DNA of 41,097 bases. Source: Bdellovibrionales bacterium (GTDB taxonomy: Bacteria > Bdellovibrionota > Bdellovibrionia > Bdellovibrionales > UBA1609). Where the stretch lies: positions 1-41,097 of the forward strand of contig JAGRAE010000005.1 in NCBI GenBank assembly GCA_020435005.1, read 5' to 3'. Within the stretch, counting starts at the first letter, position 1; every line of letters starts with the position of its first letter. A program made the position numbers and the translations under genes. Below are positions 16,761 to 25,332 of this stretch, in pieces. Under the pieces are notes generated by a model. The model saw only the letters and a list, made by a program, of their open reading frames with translations, made no database searches and was not told the origin of the DNA.

Positions 16761-17597
16761 ATGCCCGAACTGCCCGAAGTAGAAACCATGTGCCGTGGTT
16801 TAAATAAAATATTAAATCTAGGTAAAAATAAAGAAAGAATTATTATCGAAGGAATGGAATTTAAACGAGGGAATATTCGTTCAAAGATACCTCAAAAACA
16901 ACTTAGATCCATTATTGGTCAGAAACTTCTGCCCATCCGAAGAAGGGCAAAATATTTAATTTTTCCTACAGAAATGGGTAGTCTATTAAACCATTTAGGT
17001 ATGACAGGTTATTGGCGAGAATACAACGGAGAGCCCTTGTTAAAGCACGATCATTTTTTAATAAATTTTAGCAATGGTAAAGCACTAGTTTTTAATGATG
17101 CTCGAAGGTTTGGCGTCATAGACTATTTATCACCACAAAGTGAAGCCAGTAATATTTGGTTAAAACATTTAGGAGTCGAACCATTAAGTACTGACTTCAA
17201 TGCCGAATATTTATTTAATAAATTAAAAAAAAGATCGGGATTCCTAAAAAACATTATTATGGATCAAAAATTAGTTGTCGGTGTGGGTAATATTTATGCC
17301 AGTGAAGCCTTATTTTTAGCTAAAGTTCACCCCAAAAAAAATGCTAATAAATTAAATTTAAAAATGTGTCAAAGCCTAGTCATATCTATAAAAGAAATTT
17401 TAAAAAAAGCCTTGGCCTCTGGTGGTTCAACAATTCGTGATTTCCGCCAGGCTGGAGGGGAGTTAGGATACTTTGCTAGAGAACTCAAAGTTTATGGTCG
17501 TTCAGGGCAAGTCTGCACAGCTTGTGCAAGCACAATAAAATCTGAAATATTAGGTGGCCGTAGTACATTTTGGTGCCCAAAATGTCAAAAAAAATAG
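16761..17597 (+). CDS. mutM: Formamidopyrimidine-DNA glycosylase MutM
   Basis: A 278-residue Fpg/Nei-family DNA glycosylase. It begins MPELPEVET, giving the catalytic Pro2 (after Met removal) and Glu3. Lys64 lies in RRAKYLIF, the helix-two-turn-helix region contains MDQKLVVGVGNIYASEALF, and the C terminus has a zinc finger with C-x2-C pairs (VCTACAS and WCPKC) around GGRSTF, the DNA-binding beta-hairpin. It removes 8-oxoguanine and ring-opened purines and cuts the abasic site by beta,delta-elimination. Length is normal. It begins a plus-strand run with the MFS transporter and methyltransferase, with 74 bases before the next gene, so co-transcription is possible but the functions look unrelated. 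Confidence 0.96.
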   Translation: MPELPEVETMCRGLNKILNLGKNKERIIIEGMEFKRGNIRSKIPQKQLRSIIGQKLLPIRRRAKYLIFPTEMGSLLNHLGMTGYWREYNGEPLLKHDHFLINFSNGKALVFNDARRFGVIDYLSPQSEASNIWLKHLGVEPLSTDFNAEYLFNKLKKRSGFLKNIIMDQKLVVGVGNIYASEALFLAKVHPKKNANKLNLKMCQSLVISIKEILKKALASGGSTIRDFRQAGGELGYFARELKVYGRSGQVCTACASTIKSEILGGRSTFWCPKCQKK

Positions 17598-17671
17598 ATT
17601 TAAAAAAGCATTCACCAAAACTATACTTGAAAGCTCGACGTTTAAGTATTTGCTTGATAGCTTAGGCTCTT

Positions 17672-18826
17672 ATGAAGTCTGTGAATTGGTCATATATTTT
17701 TGCCGCTTATTTAGCTCTATTATCTTTTGGTTTATTGGATAATGTTAGAGGCCCCTTTTTCCCAGATCTTATACAGGATATGAAGCTCCGTGATGACCAA
17801 GCTTCTTGGTTTTTTGCTTTAACTTCTATTATAGCTTTCTTTGGCTCTATTTGGGCACCTAAAATACAAACATTATTTGGCGCTTTAAATGGACTGCGCT
17901 TGGGCTTACTTTTATTATTTAGTGGTTTTTATATGACGACTTTTGCCAATGATATGACATTTTTATTATTGGCAAGTTCTATTTTTGGTCTCGGTATGGG
18001 AATGTCACAAGTGTTTGAACACATTTGTATTCAAGAAGGTGCTCCTCTTCAACTGCGTAGACGTTTATTTAATGGACTGCATAGTTTTTATGCTGCAGCC
18101 TCTATACTTGCTCCTTTGTCAGCAGGTTGGGTTTTAAATAAAGGTGAAGGATGGCGATTTGGCTTTAAATTGGTCTGTATACTTCCTATGTTGGCTTTTA
18201 TTTACACTTTATTTGTAAAAAACCAAAAGCAACATACAACATTACAAAAAGTTTTAAAAGCTAAGGGTATGGAATTTTACCATATGCTTTATCTCTCTGT
18301 GATATTATCCCTTTATGTAACGGCTGAGCTTTCTATTAGTACAAGACTGGTTTTGTATGTGCAAAGAACCACATCAATAGAACCTGCTCAATCTACCTTT
18401 TATTTGACAACATTTTTTATTTTTCTATTACTCGGCCGATTATTAATGACTATTTTTGATTTTAAAAGTTTATCTAGTCGACAAATCATTTTTTTAAGTC
18501 TTTTTGCCTCCCTAATTCTTTATGCTATAGGTTTGTGGTACTCACCGTGGTTATTAGCTCTATGCGGTTTAACCATGGCACCAATGTTTGGTATGACTAT
18601 GGATTATATTGCACACACTTTCCCGTCTAAGTCTTCCTATGGTATTTCATTGTCATTTGCAGTGGGGGCCGTTTTAATTGTAAGTATGCATTATTTTGTG
18701 GGATTAATGACAGAATGGTATAGCATTCGACAAGCTTTAATTTTAGGACCTGTGTTTTTGGCTTTATCAATTTTTCTTTTTTTATTTGAAAAAAAATTTT
18801 TTAAAACTGAGGAGTGGCACTCATGA
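17672..18826 (+). CDS. MFS transporter
   Basis: A 384-residue protein with about 12 predicted membrane helices and a central hydrophilic loop (about residues 185-205), which is the Major Facilitator layout. The N-terminal half carries GLLDNVRGPFFPDLIQD (loop 2-like region) and GLGMGMSQVFEH. The substrate is not evident. Its last four bases (ATGA) overlap the start of the methyltransferase, so the two are translationally coupled. The ATG at 17672 follows a weak TAGG ribosome site; an alternative frame starting at 17554 is a shadow. Confidence 0.8.
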   Translation: MKSVNWSYIFAAYLALLSFGLLDNVRGPFFPDLIQDMKLRDDQASWFFALTSIIAFFGSIWAPKIQTLFGALNGLRLGLLLLFSGFYMTTFANDMTFLLLASSIFGLGMGMSQVFEHICIQEGAPLQLRRRLFNGLHSFYAAASILAPLSAGWVLNKGEGWRFGFKLVCILPMLAFIYTLFVKNQKQHTTLQKVLKAKGMEFYHMLYLSVILSLYVTAELSISTRLVLYVQRTTSIEPAQSTFYLTTFFIFLLLGRLLMTIFDFKSLSSRQIIFLSLFASLILYAIGLWYSPWLLALCGLTMAPMFGMTMDYIAHTFPSKSSYGISLSFAVGAVLIVSMHYFVGLMTEWYSIRQALILGPVFLALSIFLFLFEKKFFKTEEWHS

Positions 18827-19632
18827 CCCAAGAGTATATCCACGGCTTTTCCAGAGAGGAACAAGAGCGCTTAATTCGCCAAGCAGAATTCTTAAAGCCA
18901 TATATTTACGAAAAAATTCAAATGACAAATGTTAACCACCTTTTAGAAGTGGGCTGTGGGGTAGGTGCACAAACTAAAATCTTATTGGAAATATTTCCTC
19001 ACTTAAAAATTACTGGAGTGGATTTATCTAAAGATCAATTAGCTGTAGCTGAGAAACGCTTAAAAAAATATATAGATGAGGGTCGTTTAAAATTAATAGA
19101 AGCAGATGCCTCTAAATTAAATATTTTAGATGATGAAAGTTTTGATGGAGCTTTTTTATGTTGGTTTTTGGAACATGTGCCAAAACCTGTAGCCGTTTTG
19201 AAAGAGGTAAAAAACAAATTAAAACCAGGCTCCCCGCTGTGGTCCACTGAAGTTATGAATTGGACACTTTTTGTTGAACCTTATAGCCCCAATTTATTGA
19301 AGTACTGGTTTGAGTTTAATGACTATCAATGGAGTTTAAAAGGCAATCCTTTTATTGGTGCTCAGATGGGTAATTATCTAACTGAAGCCAATTATTCAAA
19401 AGTAAAAACGGATGTTAGAACTTGGTTTTGGGACGACCGTTACCCCGTTCAACGCAAAGACTTTTTTGATGAATTGAGAGACCTTCTTTACAGTGCGGCG
19501 GATGGCTTAAAGGCTGAAGGTCGTGTTGATCAAAAGTTAATCGACGGTATGAAACAAGAAATGGATGAGCGCAGTGTGGGGCAGGGGAGTGTGCTTTATA
19601 TGTCTTGGATGCGCTCAGAAGCCCTGGCTTAA
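18823..19632 (+). CDS. Class I SAM-dependent methyltransferase
   Basis: A 269-residue Rossmann-fold methyltransferase. Motif I is LLEVGCGVGAQTK (about residues 41-53), the acidic residue binding the ribose is in ITGVDLSKDQ, the adenine-binding D-A pair is in EADASKL, and motif IV is FDGAFLCWFLEHVP. The substrate is unknown; the C-terminal 100 residues, rich in aromatic and charged residues, would decide it. The ATG at 18823 overlaps the MFS stop (ATGA), with GGAG at 18811-18814 as the ribosome site. A GTG three codons earlier is in frame but coincides with that site. Pairing with a transporter suggests methylation of a transported compound, which is inference. Confidence 0.88.
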   Translation: MTQEYIHGFSREEQERLIRQAEFLKPYIYEKIQMTNVNHLLEVGCGVGAQTKILLEIFPHLKITGVDLSKDQLAVAEKRLKKYIDEGRLKLIEADASKLNILDDESFDGAFLCWFLEHVPKPVAVLKEVKNKLKPGSPLWSTEVMNWTLFVEPYSPNLLKYWFEFNDYQWSLKGNPFIGAQMGNYLTEANYSKVKTDVRTWFWDDRYPVQRKDFFDELRDLLYSAADGLKAEGRVDQKLIDGMKQEMDERSVGQGSVLYMSWMRSEALA

Positions 19633-19639
19633 ACTTTTA

Positions 19640-19744
19640 AAATGGCTTTGCACTTTGTTGCTGCGTCGTCGAGGTACGTTTATTGTACATCTTCCTCCTT
19701 GCGCCTTGTGCAAAGCCATTTAAGGCTTAGCACTTTGTTGCTGC
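19640..19744. repeat. MITE-like imperfect palindrome plus partial direct copy
   Basis: AAATGGCTTTGCAC at 19640-19653 is the exact reverse complement of 19708-19721, giving a palindromic unit of 82 bases whose centre holds GTAC pairs around GTTTATT. A second copy of its left end follows: 19724-19744 matches 19644-19664 at 20 of 21 bases, at an 80-base offset. The element starts eight bases after the methyltransferase stop. It is more GC-rich than its surroundings and looks like a dispersed REP or MITE sequence. Confidence 0.75.
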
Positions 19745-19868
19745 ACTATGGCGCGATTTTAAAGTCATCAAACTCCTTTTAACCCGACTTGATAAAAACA
19801 TATATTGCTGTCTTGACAGCCCCGATAGGGCTTCCTAAAGTTTTTTAGGGGAAATTTTAGGGGGGAAA

Positions 19869-21002
19869 GTGAATCTACGGATTCTATTAATTTTATCATT
19901 TTTTATTATTAGCTGCGCACCTAAAGATAAACCTCTTTCAAGAGAAGATAATGACAAAATAAAAGAGAGCGCTTTTTACGGCTCAAGTAGTGATGTGATT
20001 ACCTACGGGGCTTATCGTGTCTTAGATGTTAAAAGAATCCTAGAAATTGCTCTTAAATGGGAAAAAATCGATATAGAAAAACTAAAAGATTTAAAACTAG
20101 ATTTAAAACCGGGTTTTAATCTTATAAAAAGTTGTGGTCAGGGCTCTAAGGGCGCTTATCTAGATCTTATTAAATATGAAAGTCATTTTATAGAGTTTGA
20201 TATAGGTTTTGAGAACTGCTCTGTGCAGAGTAACTTTAGTTTAAGTGCAAAAGTTTATGGTTTTGAAAATTTTAAAATAGAGCTGATAGAGGTCGAGGGT
20301 AAGATTAAAGTCAATAGAGTTTTTTATTCTACAAATAACTTCAACCACTTACTCACACCCAATGACAAGCACCCACGGTTTAGTAACAGTGGTCTCACAG
20401 GGATAAGTGAAAAAAAAATGGCTGAAATCACATTGCGCACCAATGGAGAATATCGATTTAAATATGAGTCCAATGGTAAATATGAACAGGAAATGCTAAG
20501 TGAAAACTTTCGTGTAAAAGAAGATGGAGAACACTACATATTTACCGAGGGAAACTTTATTGTTGATAAGGCAAAAGTGACCAACGTAATTTTGGGTGGT
20601 ATAAAACTTACTCATAAAGCGCCACGTGAAGTTCATTTAAAAAGAGGGCGACATTTATTTAATAATGAAAAAAACAGACTTAGTTTTTTTGCCAATTTTG
20701 GGATGAGTGGTTTAGAATTTGCTAAAGACTGTGGATTCTTAAAAGGTAGTTTGTCCAACGTTAGTTTTAATAATGGCAATGAAAAAAGAAATCGCTTTTT
20801 TGAAGAAGTTGAAGAACTGAAAGAAGAAACATTTATTTTTGACTATATTATGAATAAAGGTCGTGATGCAGAGCTGGTGCAAATTAACGATAAAGAAGGG
20901 GTCCTTTTAAAAAGCCAACCTGCTAAATGCTTTATCAAAAATTCTAACCTGTCAGAATTGGCCCAACCAAAAATACCTTTTGAATACATTTTTCAAAAGT
21001 AA
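19869..21002 (+). CDS. Lipoprotein of unknown function
   Basis: A 377-residue protein with a lipoprotein signal: NLRILLILSFF then IISC, with the lipidated Cys at about residue 16. Residue +2 is Ala, so outer-membrane sorting would be expected by the E. coli rule. The mature part is beta-rich with no recognised family and six or so further cysteines. Start is GTG at 19869, three bases after an AGGGGGG stretch that acts as the ribosome site. It leads a plus-strand pair with the four-helix membrane protein. Confidence 0.72.
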   Translation: MNLRILLILSFFIISCAPKDKPLSREDNDKIKESAFYGSSSDVITYGAYRVLDVKRILEIALKWEKIDIEKLKDLKLDLKPGFNLIKSCGQGSKGAYLDLIKYESHFIEFDIGFENCSVQSNFSLSAKVYGFENFKIELIEVEGKIKVNRVFYSTNNFNHLLTPNDKHPRFSNSGLTGISEKKMAEITLRTNGEYRFKYESNGKYEQEMLSENFRVKEDGEHYIFTEGNFIVDKAKVTNVILGGIKLTHKAPREVHLKRGRHLFNNEKNRLSFFANFGMSGLEFAKDCGFLKGSLSNVSFNNGNEKRNRFFEEVEELKEETFIFDYIMNKGRDAELVQINDKEGVLLKSQPAKCFIKNSNLSELAQPKIPFEYIFQK

Positions 21003-21039
21003 TACATTCTTAAACATTATTTTAAATGTAGTAGGGACT

Positions 21040-21636
21040 ATGAATGCTATAGATGAAAAATATAAGCAATTTGTTTGTAAACGTAACAAGGATACAGAGT
21101 CTGAAGACTTTTTAAATTCTAAGTCAAAAAAAGCTTTTTTAGTTAGAGATGAATCCATTTTAGTTAATTTAGAAAATAAATTAACTAAATTTCATGGCTA
21201 TTACATGTTAGCAATCTTGATTTTACCAATTGTATTATTAAGCTCTTACGTTTATTTTTTAAAAAAGTACGGTTTGAATAAAGATTATTTTACTCCATCA
21301 ATCTTTGTTTTCGTTATTCTATTGATAGTTGGTCTTGATTCTTGTAGAAAATATATTTTTGAAAAACAATTAAGTGATTATCCACTAACAGAAGTAAAAC
21401 TCACTGACGAAGAGAAAAAGTTTTTACGTTTTCGTTATATTTCAGGAAGATACGTAAATGTTTTTTTGTTTTTAGGTATCATTTATGTATTAAGTCAGTG
21501 GATATTTATTGTTTTAGATTTAAATGAGCTATTTAACTTTAAAAATATAATTCCTTTGGCATTGAGTTTTATTGTGTTATTTGAAGTTTTAAATATTTTT
21601 AAAAACAAAAAAGAAATTGAAAAAAATAATAACTAA
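21040..21636 (+). CDS. Membrane protein with four helices
   Basis: A 198-residue protein of unknown family. An N-terminal cytosolic segment (about 45 residues, with a charged run DTESEDF) is followed by four hydrophobic segments (near residues 52-72, 80-100, 140-165 and 168-188) with an acidic and basic loop between the second and third. The ATG at 21040 has AGGGA two bases upstream. The frame is open back to 20980 but that part overlaps the lipoprotein gene. It ends in a four-base overlap with the convergent endonuclease-like gene. Confidence 0.65.
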   Translation: MNAIDEKYKQFVCKRNKDTESEDFLNSKSKKAFLVRDESILVNLENKLTKFHGYYMLAILILPIVLLSSYVYFLKKYGLNKDYFTPSIFVFVILLIVGLDSCRKYIFEKQLSDYPLTEVKLTDEEKKFLRFRYISGRYVNVFLFLGIIYVLSQWIFIVLDLNELFNFKNIIPLALSFIVLFEVLNIFKNKKEIEKNNN

Positions 21637-22733
21637 TTTTCTATTTGTTTGCGAGGTTTTAACACGGCAAATATGGGCCAGTGATCACTGACGCCCACAG
21701 GGCTTTGTGCTTCAAAGCGAGCGGGAGACATGAATCGATTTTTTTGGTAAACACTCTCATTGGGAATGCCAATAGACTTGGGGTCAACATACCAATTGGC
21801 TGTGCCTGTTTGTCTATCTAAATTTTTATGAAACAGCAAAGCATCTAAGAACGACCACTCGCGTTTTCGGTGATAGTAATTTGTGCCACGGCAGCTACTA
21901 CAGCCTATTAAATGAGAAACCAACCACTTTTGACCTATTTCTTTTTTATAAAGTTTGTGGCTAGAATCTTCTGATGAGTTGATGTTAAAGTCTCCTCCGG
22001 CAATGGCCAAATAATCCTTTGGTAATTGGCTCATTAGTTGATTGAGATGAGTCACGCTTTGCTGTCGCCAATATGTAGGATTTGATCCTGATGGAAAATG
22101 CACACCAAAAACAGCTAATTTTGATTTATCTGGGAGTTCTAAATTAACTTGTAAAATTCCTCGAGATCTTTCCATCCATACTTGATCATCAGCTGTTTTA
22201 CCTTTGTAGGGAATTTTATGAAGTTGGGCCTTGTCTAATTGTGGTAAGCGTGAAAGCAGGCCAATATCAATACCTCGCTTATCAAAGCCTTCAATAAGTA
22301 CAACGGTTTTATAATTTGCAGTCTTTAAATATTTATCACGTAGTTGAGTGAGGACATTGATGTTTTCAACTTCTTCGACAATTAAAATATCAGGACCTTT
22401 GCCAGAGTTTACTTGTAAAATCACTTCGGCGAGTCTTTTCATTTTTCGCTCAAGAATATTTTGATTCCAATCCATGTCGTAACATTCTGCTCGGTACTTA
22501 CCATGGCGAATCTGTTTACAAATAGCTTTATGTTCTTCTGTTTGTTTCATTTCAATAGGTAAATAAGAATGATCTTCGGTTCCCTTGTCATGTTGAGTAT
22601 CAAAAAGATTTTCCACATTATAAGCCATTACACTGACAGATCCAGGCTCTTGCTTAAATTCACTTGATGTTGCACAAGAAATAAGCAGGATAAAAATATT
22701 GTAAATGAATAATTTTCTGACGATTGGGAGCAT
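21633..22733 (-). CDS. Endonuclease/exonuclease/phosphatase-fold lipoprotein
   Basis: A 366-residue EEP-fold hydrolase. It starts MLPIVRKLFIYNIFILLISC, a lipoprotein signal with lipidated Cys20. The enzyme motifs are VMAYNVENLFDT (metal-binding Asn), IVEEVEN (catalytic Glu in the usual QE position), FGVHFPSG, GGDFNINSSE (catalytic D-x-N) and VGVSDHWPIFAVL (terminal SDH). This is the set used by DNase I-like nucleases and related phosphodiesterases, so a lipid-anchored extracytoplasmic nuclease or phosphoesterase is likely; the substrate is not decided by sequence. The ATG at 22733 has AAAGGA upstream. An open frame reaches 22937 but would overlap the divergent barrel gene and lacks a signal peptide. 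Confidence 0.85.
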   Translation of the reverse strand: MLPIVRKLFIYNIFILLISCATSSEFKQEPGSVSVMAYNVENLFDTQHDKGTEDHSYLPIEMKQTEEHKAICKQIRHGKYRAECYDMDWNQNILERKMKRLAEVILQVNSGKGPDILIVEEVENINVLTQLRDKYLKTANYKTVVLIEGFDKRGIDIGLLSRLPQLDKAQLHKIPYKGKTADDQVWMERSRGILQVNLELPDKSKLAVFGVHFPSGSNPTYWRQQSVTHLNQLMSQLPKDYLAIAGGDFNINSSEDSSHKLYKKEIGQKWLVSHLIGCSSCRGTNYYHRKREWSFLDALLFHKNLDRQTGTANWYVDPKSIGIPNESVYQKNRFMSPARFEAQSPVGVSDHWPIFAVLKPRKQIEN

Positions 22734-22854
22734 TCCAGTATTCCTTTTGAAAAAAATTAACTCAGATGAGATTAAACAATGACAAGGCTTTCGGCCAATG
22801 ATTTTGCCTTGCACCAGTTTATTATCCATGGGAAAAGTATTTAACGGGGGATAG

Positions 22855-23766
22855 ATGCTACGATTGAGTCTATATCTTTTATTAATTTTGAGTAATTTTC
22901 CTGTCCTGGCGGAAACTTTATCAGAGCCGGTTTCCACAGAACAATTAACTATGACAGAAATTGATGTACAATTTCGCCCGCGATACTCTCCGTGGAGTCT
23001 TTCCTATTTCAATTGGGCCACACAACCTGTGGATAAAACTGATGAGGGCAAAGCTCGGTTAAGTACTTATAATTATTTAAGCATAAATTATAGACTCAAT
23101 GGAGGAATGTTTTCTATTCGCCCCACATTTTTTATTAATGGCTCGGGTTATGATGAGTTTGAGAATGAGGTGGTTGAAAGTGACATCGAACTTGGTGATA
23201 TTTATTTGCAATATTCAAAGTATAATGTGGCTTTGTTGCCTGGGGGCATTGGCTTAACTGGTGCTTTAAGAATTTATTTGCCTCAGGCAAAATATGCTAA
23301 AGAACAGGGTAAAATATCTGAACTTCGAGGCAAATTTTACTTCAGTAAACCATGGGGTTATGGCTGGAACACCACTTATATGCTGGAACCCAGATATGCT
23401 TTTTTTAGAGAGCGAGGCTACTTTACTGAATTTAATAATGTTGCTGCCAATAGGTATGCTGTACTTTGGCACTATTTAGAACAAGCAAAACTTTTTAATC
23501 AAAGATATGGTCTATCTGCACAGGTTGGAATGAAGCACTACTATTATTATGATTTTCCAAGTGAAGGCTTGCAGAATCGCATTGAAGATTATGCAGAAGC
23601 CGCCATGTATTTTCTGTTTAACTTGAATGGTGTAAACATTAAAGCTGGAGTTATGCAGTCGCGAAATATTAGACATCCTAATGGCAAGTATGAGCCGGGT
23701 GGCGGACTATCACTTTTTAAAAAAGAAGAGTCAAAAATTTCAATAATGACATCCTTTCGCTTGTAA
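22855..23766 (+). CDS. Predicted outer-membrane beta-barrel protein
   Basis: A 303-residue protein with a signal peptide (hydrophobic residues 3-18, cleavage near AE). The mature chain shows alternating amphipathic strands rich in Tyr, Phe and Gly (for example YYYYDF, YIRLAN-like segments such as LSINYRLNGG) and ends SIMTSFRL, with an aromatic residue third from the end, as in many barrels. It may be a 10- to 14-stranded barrel. The family is not recognised. The ATG at 22855 follows GGGGG at a good distance. It is divergent from the EEP-fold gene. An inverted repeat (CAAGGC at 22783-22788, GCCTTG at 22806-22811) lies in the shared gap. Confidence 0.7.
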   Translation: MLRLSLYLLLILSNFPVLAETLSEPVSTEQLTMTEIDVQFRPRYSPWSLSYFNWATQPVDKTDEGKARLSTYNYLSINYRLNGGMFSIRPTFFINGSGYDEFENEVVESDIELGDIYLQYSKYNVALLPGGIGLTGALRIYLPQAKYAKEQGKISELRGKFYFSKPWGYGWNTTYMLEPRYAFFRERGYFTEFNNVAANRYAVLWHYLEQAKLFNQRYGLSAQVGMKHYYYYDFPSEGLQNRIEDYAEAAMYFLFNLNGVNIKAGVMQSRNIRHPNGKYEPGGGLSLFKKEESKISIMTSFRL

Positions 23767-23808
23767 ATAATGAGTCATTAGTTTAATGAAATGACTATTG
23801 AGGATAGG

Positions 23809-24993
23809 ATGAAATTATTTTTACTAATTCTTTTTGCGAGTTTAAATTTATCAGCAGCAGTGCCAGTTGAACTACAAATCAAATTAGGATTTGGTAGAGT
23901 AAACATAGCCGTTTTATCACCTCAAGAAAATCCAAACCTAGATAGTATAAAAGAATTTGTAAAATCCTTTGAAACAGAATTGTTAATTAATGAAAAAATA
24001 GCTCCTTTAGTTATTGGCAATGATTATAAAGAATATCAGCTCATTGTCGGTTTTAGCGAAAATCAAAATTCAGAACAGAGAAGTAAAGAGTGGATTCAAT
24101 ATTTTTTAGCAAAAGCAAAAAAAGATTTGCCAGAAGATGGCGAAGTTACTGGAGTACTTAAAAAAGGCAATAACCGAGTCGTCATGGGTTCGCATTTGGT
24201 GATTCGAGAAGATGAAGAACTCGATGAGGTAACTGTAATTGCCGGAAGTGCTGATATCTACGGAACAGTCAAACGTTTAATTATTATTGGAGGGGATGTT
24301 CGTTTATTTTCCTCGTCACGTATTACAGAAGAATTAAATACCTTGGGCGGAAATGTACAAACAGATTCTGGTGCTCAAATTAAAGGCAAAAGCGTTAAAG
24401 TTGGGGTTCCACTCAGTGAAGAAAGCTGGAATATGGTCTTCAATAAATTAAAAAATTCAAAATTTGGAATTTATCTACAAAGTGATTGGACTAAGTTGGT
24501 GCTTTCTTTATTGCGTTTGGGTGCAATGTTTATGTTTGCCTTGATAGGTTTCTATATTGCACCGATATATCAAAAACGGGTGGAAAATTATATATCTTCA
24601 CATCCTGTTGGTTGTATTATTTGGGGATTTGTTAGTTTATTTTTAGTATTGCCAATAATGATGATAATGGTGTTATCTGTTGTGGGAATCCCACTTATGC
24701 CATTACAGTTTACTATTTATTTTTTGTTTTTTATTTATGGTTACATTCACAGTGCTCTATTGGTTGTAAATTGGATCACTCAAAAATTATTAAAAATGAA
24801 AGCGTTAAATGAATATTTAAAAATATTCATTGGATTGGTAATATTTGAATTAGTTATTTGGCTTCCTTATCTAGGCCAAAGCATTAAGTGGATAATTATT
24901 TTTATGGGTTTTGGAGCTGCCTCTAAAGTTTTTTACAATCAACTTTTGAAATCCCCAGCAAAAAAACTTGCCGAGCACTCGCCAATAAATTGA
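23809..24993 (+). CDS. Beta-helix and membrane-domain protein
   Basis: A 394-residue protein starting with a signal peptide (MKLFLLILFASLNLSAA). Residues about 110-190 form short regular repeats with small and valine residues (VVMGSHLVIREDEE, VIAGSADIYG, IIIGGDVRLF), which is the pattern of a bactofilin-like or left-handed beta-helix. The C-terminal half (about 240-380) has four or five membrane helices with a GIPLMPLQF turn. This two-part build is common in proteobacteria and has no firm function. The ATG at 23809 follows GAGGATAGG; the in-frame ATG at 23791 would put charged residues before the signal and is disfavoured. Confidence 0.65.
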   Translation: MKLFLLILFASLNLSAAVPVELQIKLGFGRVNIAVLSPQENPNLDSIKEFVKSFETELLINEKIAPLVIGNDYKEYQLIVGFSENQNSEQRSKEWIQYFLAKAKKDLPEDGEVTGVLKKGNNRVVMGSHLVIREDEELDEVTVIAGSADIYGTVKRLIIIGGDVRLFSSSRITEELNTLGGNVQTDSGAQIKGKSVKVGVPLSEESWNMVFNKLKNSKFGIYLQSDWTKLVLSLLRLGAMFMFALIGFYIAPIYQKRVENYISSHPVGCIIWGFVSLFLVLPIMMIMVLSVVGIPLMPLQFTIYFLFFIYGYIHSALLVVNWITQKLLKMKALNEYLKIFIGLVIFELVIWLPYLGQSIKWIIIFMGFGAASKVFYNQLLKSPAKKLAEHSPIN

Positions 24994-25040
24994 CAGCTAC
25001 TATTTCAAATTAATAAAAAAATTGACGCTTTTCATGTCAA

Positions 25041-25247
25041 TTAATTGAACTTATGATCCTTGGTGCGAGTCACCAATTCACAGCTTTCACAATAAGCTTC
25101 CTCGGCTATAGTAAAGTTCTCTTCATAACTTTTTATACGAATGGATAGCTGTTCACTACACAAAGGGCATAAATTTTCCCTTTCGATAAAGAGTCTTTGT
25201 GTAAGAGTAGTATTTTTATTGATCTGATCTGTTTTATCCTTTTCCAC
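25041..25247 (-). CDS. Small zinc-ribbon protein
   Basis: A 68-residue protein with two C-x2-C pairs (Cys27/Cys30 in LCPLC and Cys53/Cys56 in YCESC), the usual four-cysteine zinc-ribbon layout. No catalytic motif; it could bind nucleic acid or a protein partner. The start is decided by a GGGAGG site (25256-25261) eight bases before GTG at 25247; a longer frame to 25304 would cover that site. Confidence 0.6.
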   Translation of the reverse strand: MEKDKTDQINKNTTLTQRLFIERENLCPLCSEQLSIRIKSYEENFTIAEEAYCESCELVTRTKDHKFN

Positions 25248-25332
25248 GATGAGGCCTCCCTGCCTATATACAATGCAAAATAGGTGACCAAAATTTGCTG
25301 TCATGTGTTTGGACTTATGTTAGTTTTAAGTT

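Noticed and set aside
17554-17742. Small frame overlapping mutM and the MFS gene
   Set aside because: It lies out of frame over the end of mutM and shows no protein family; the region is explained by the two real genes.
22734-22937. Endonuclease-like protein starting at 22937
   Set aside because: The added segment overlaps the divergent barrel gene and puts the lipoprotein signal in the middle of the chain.
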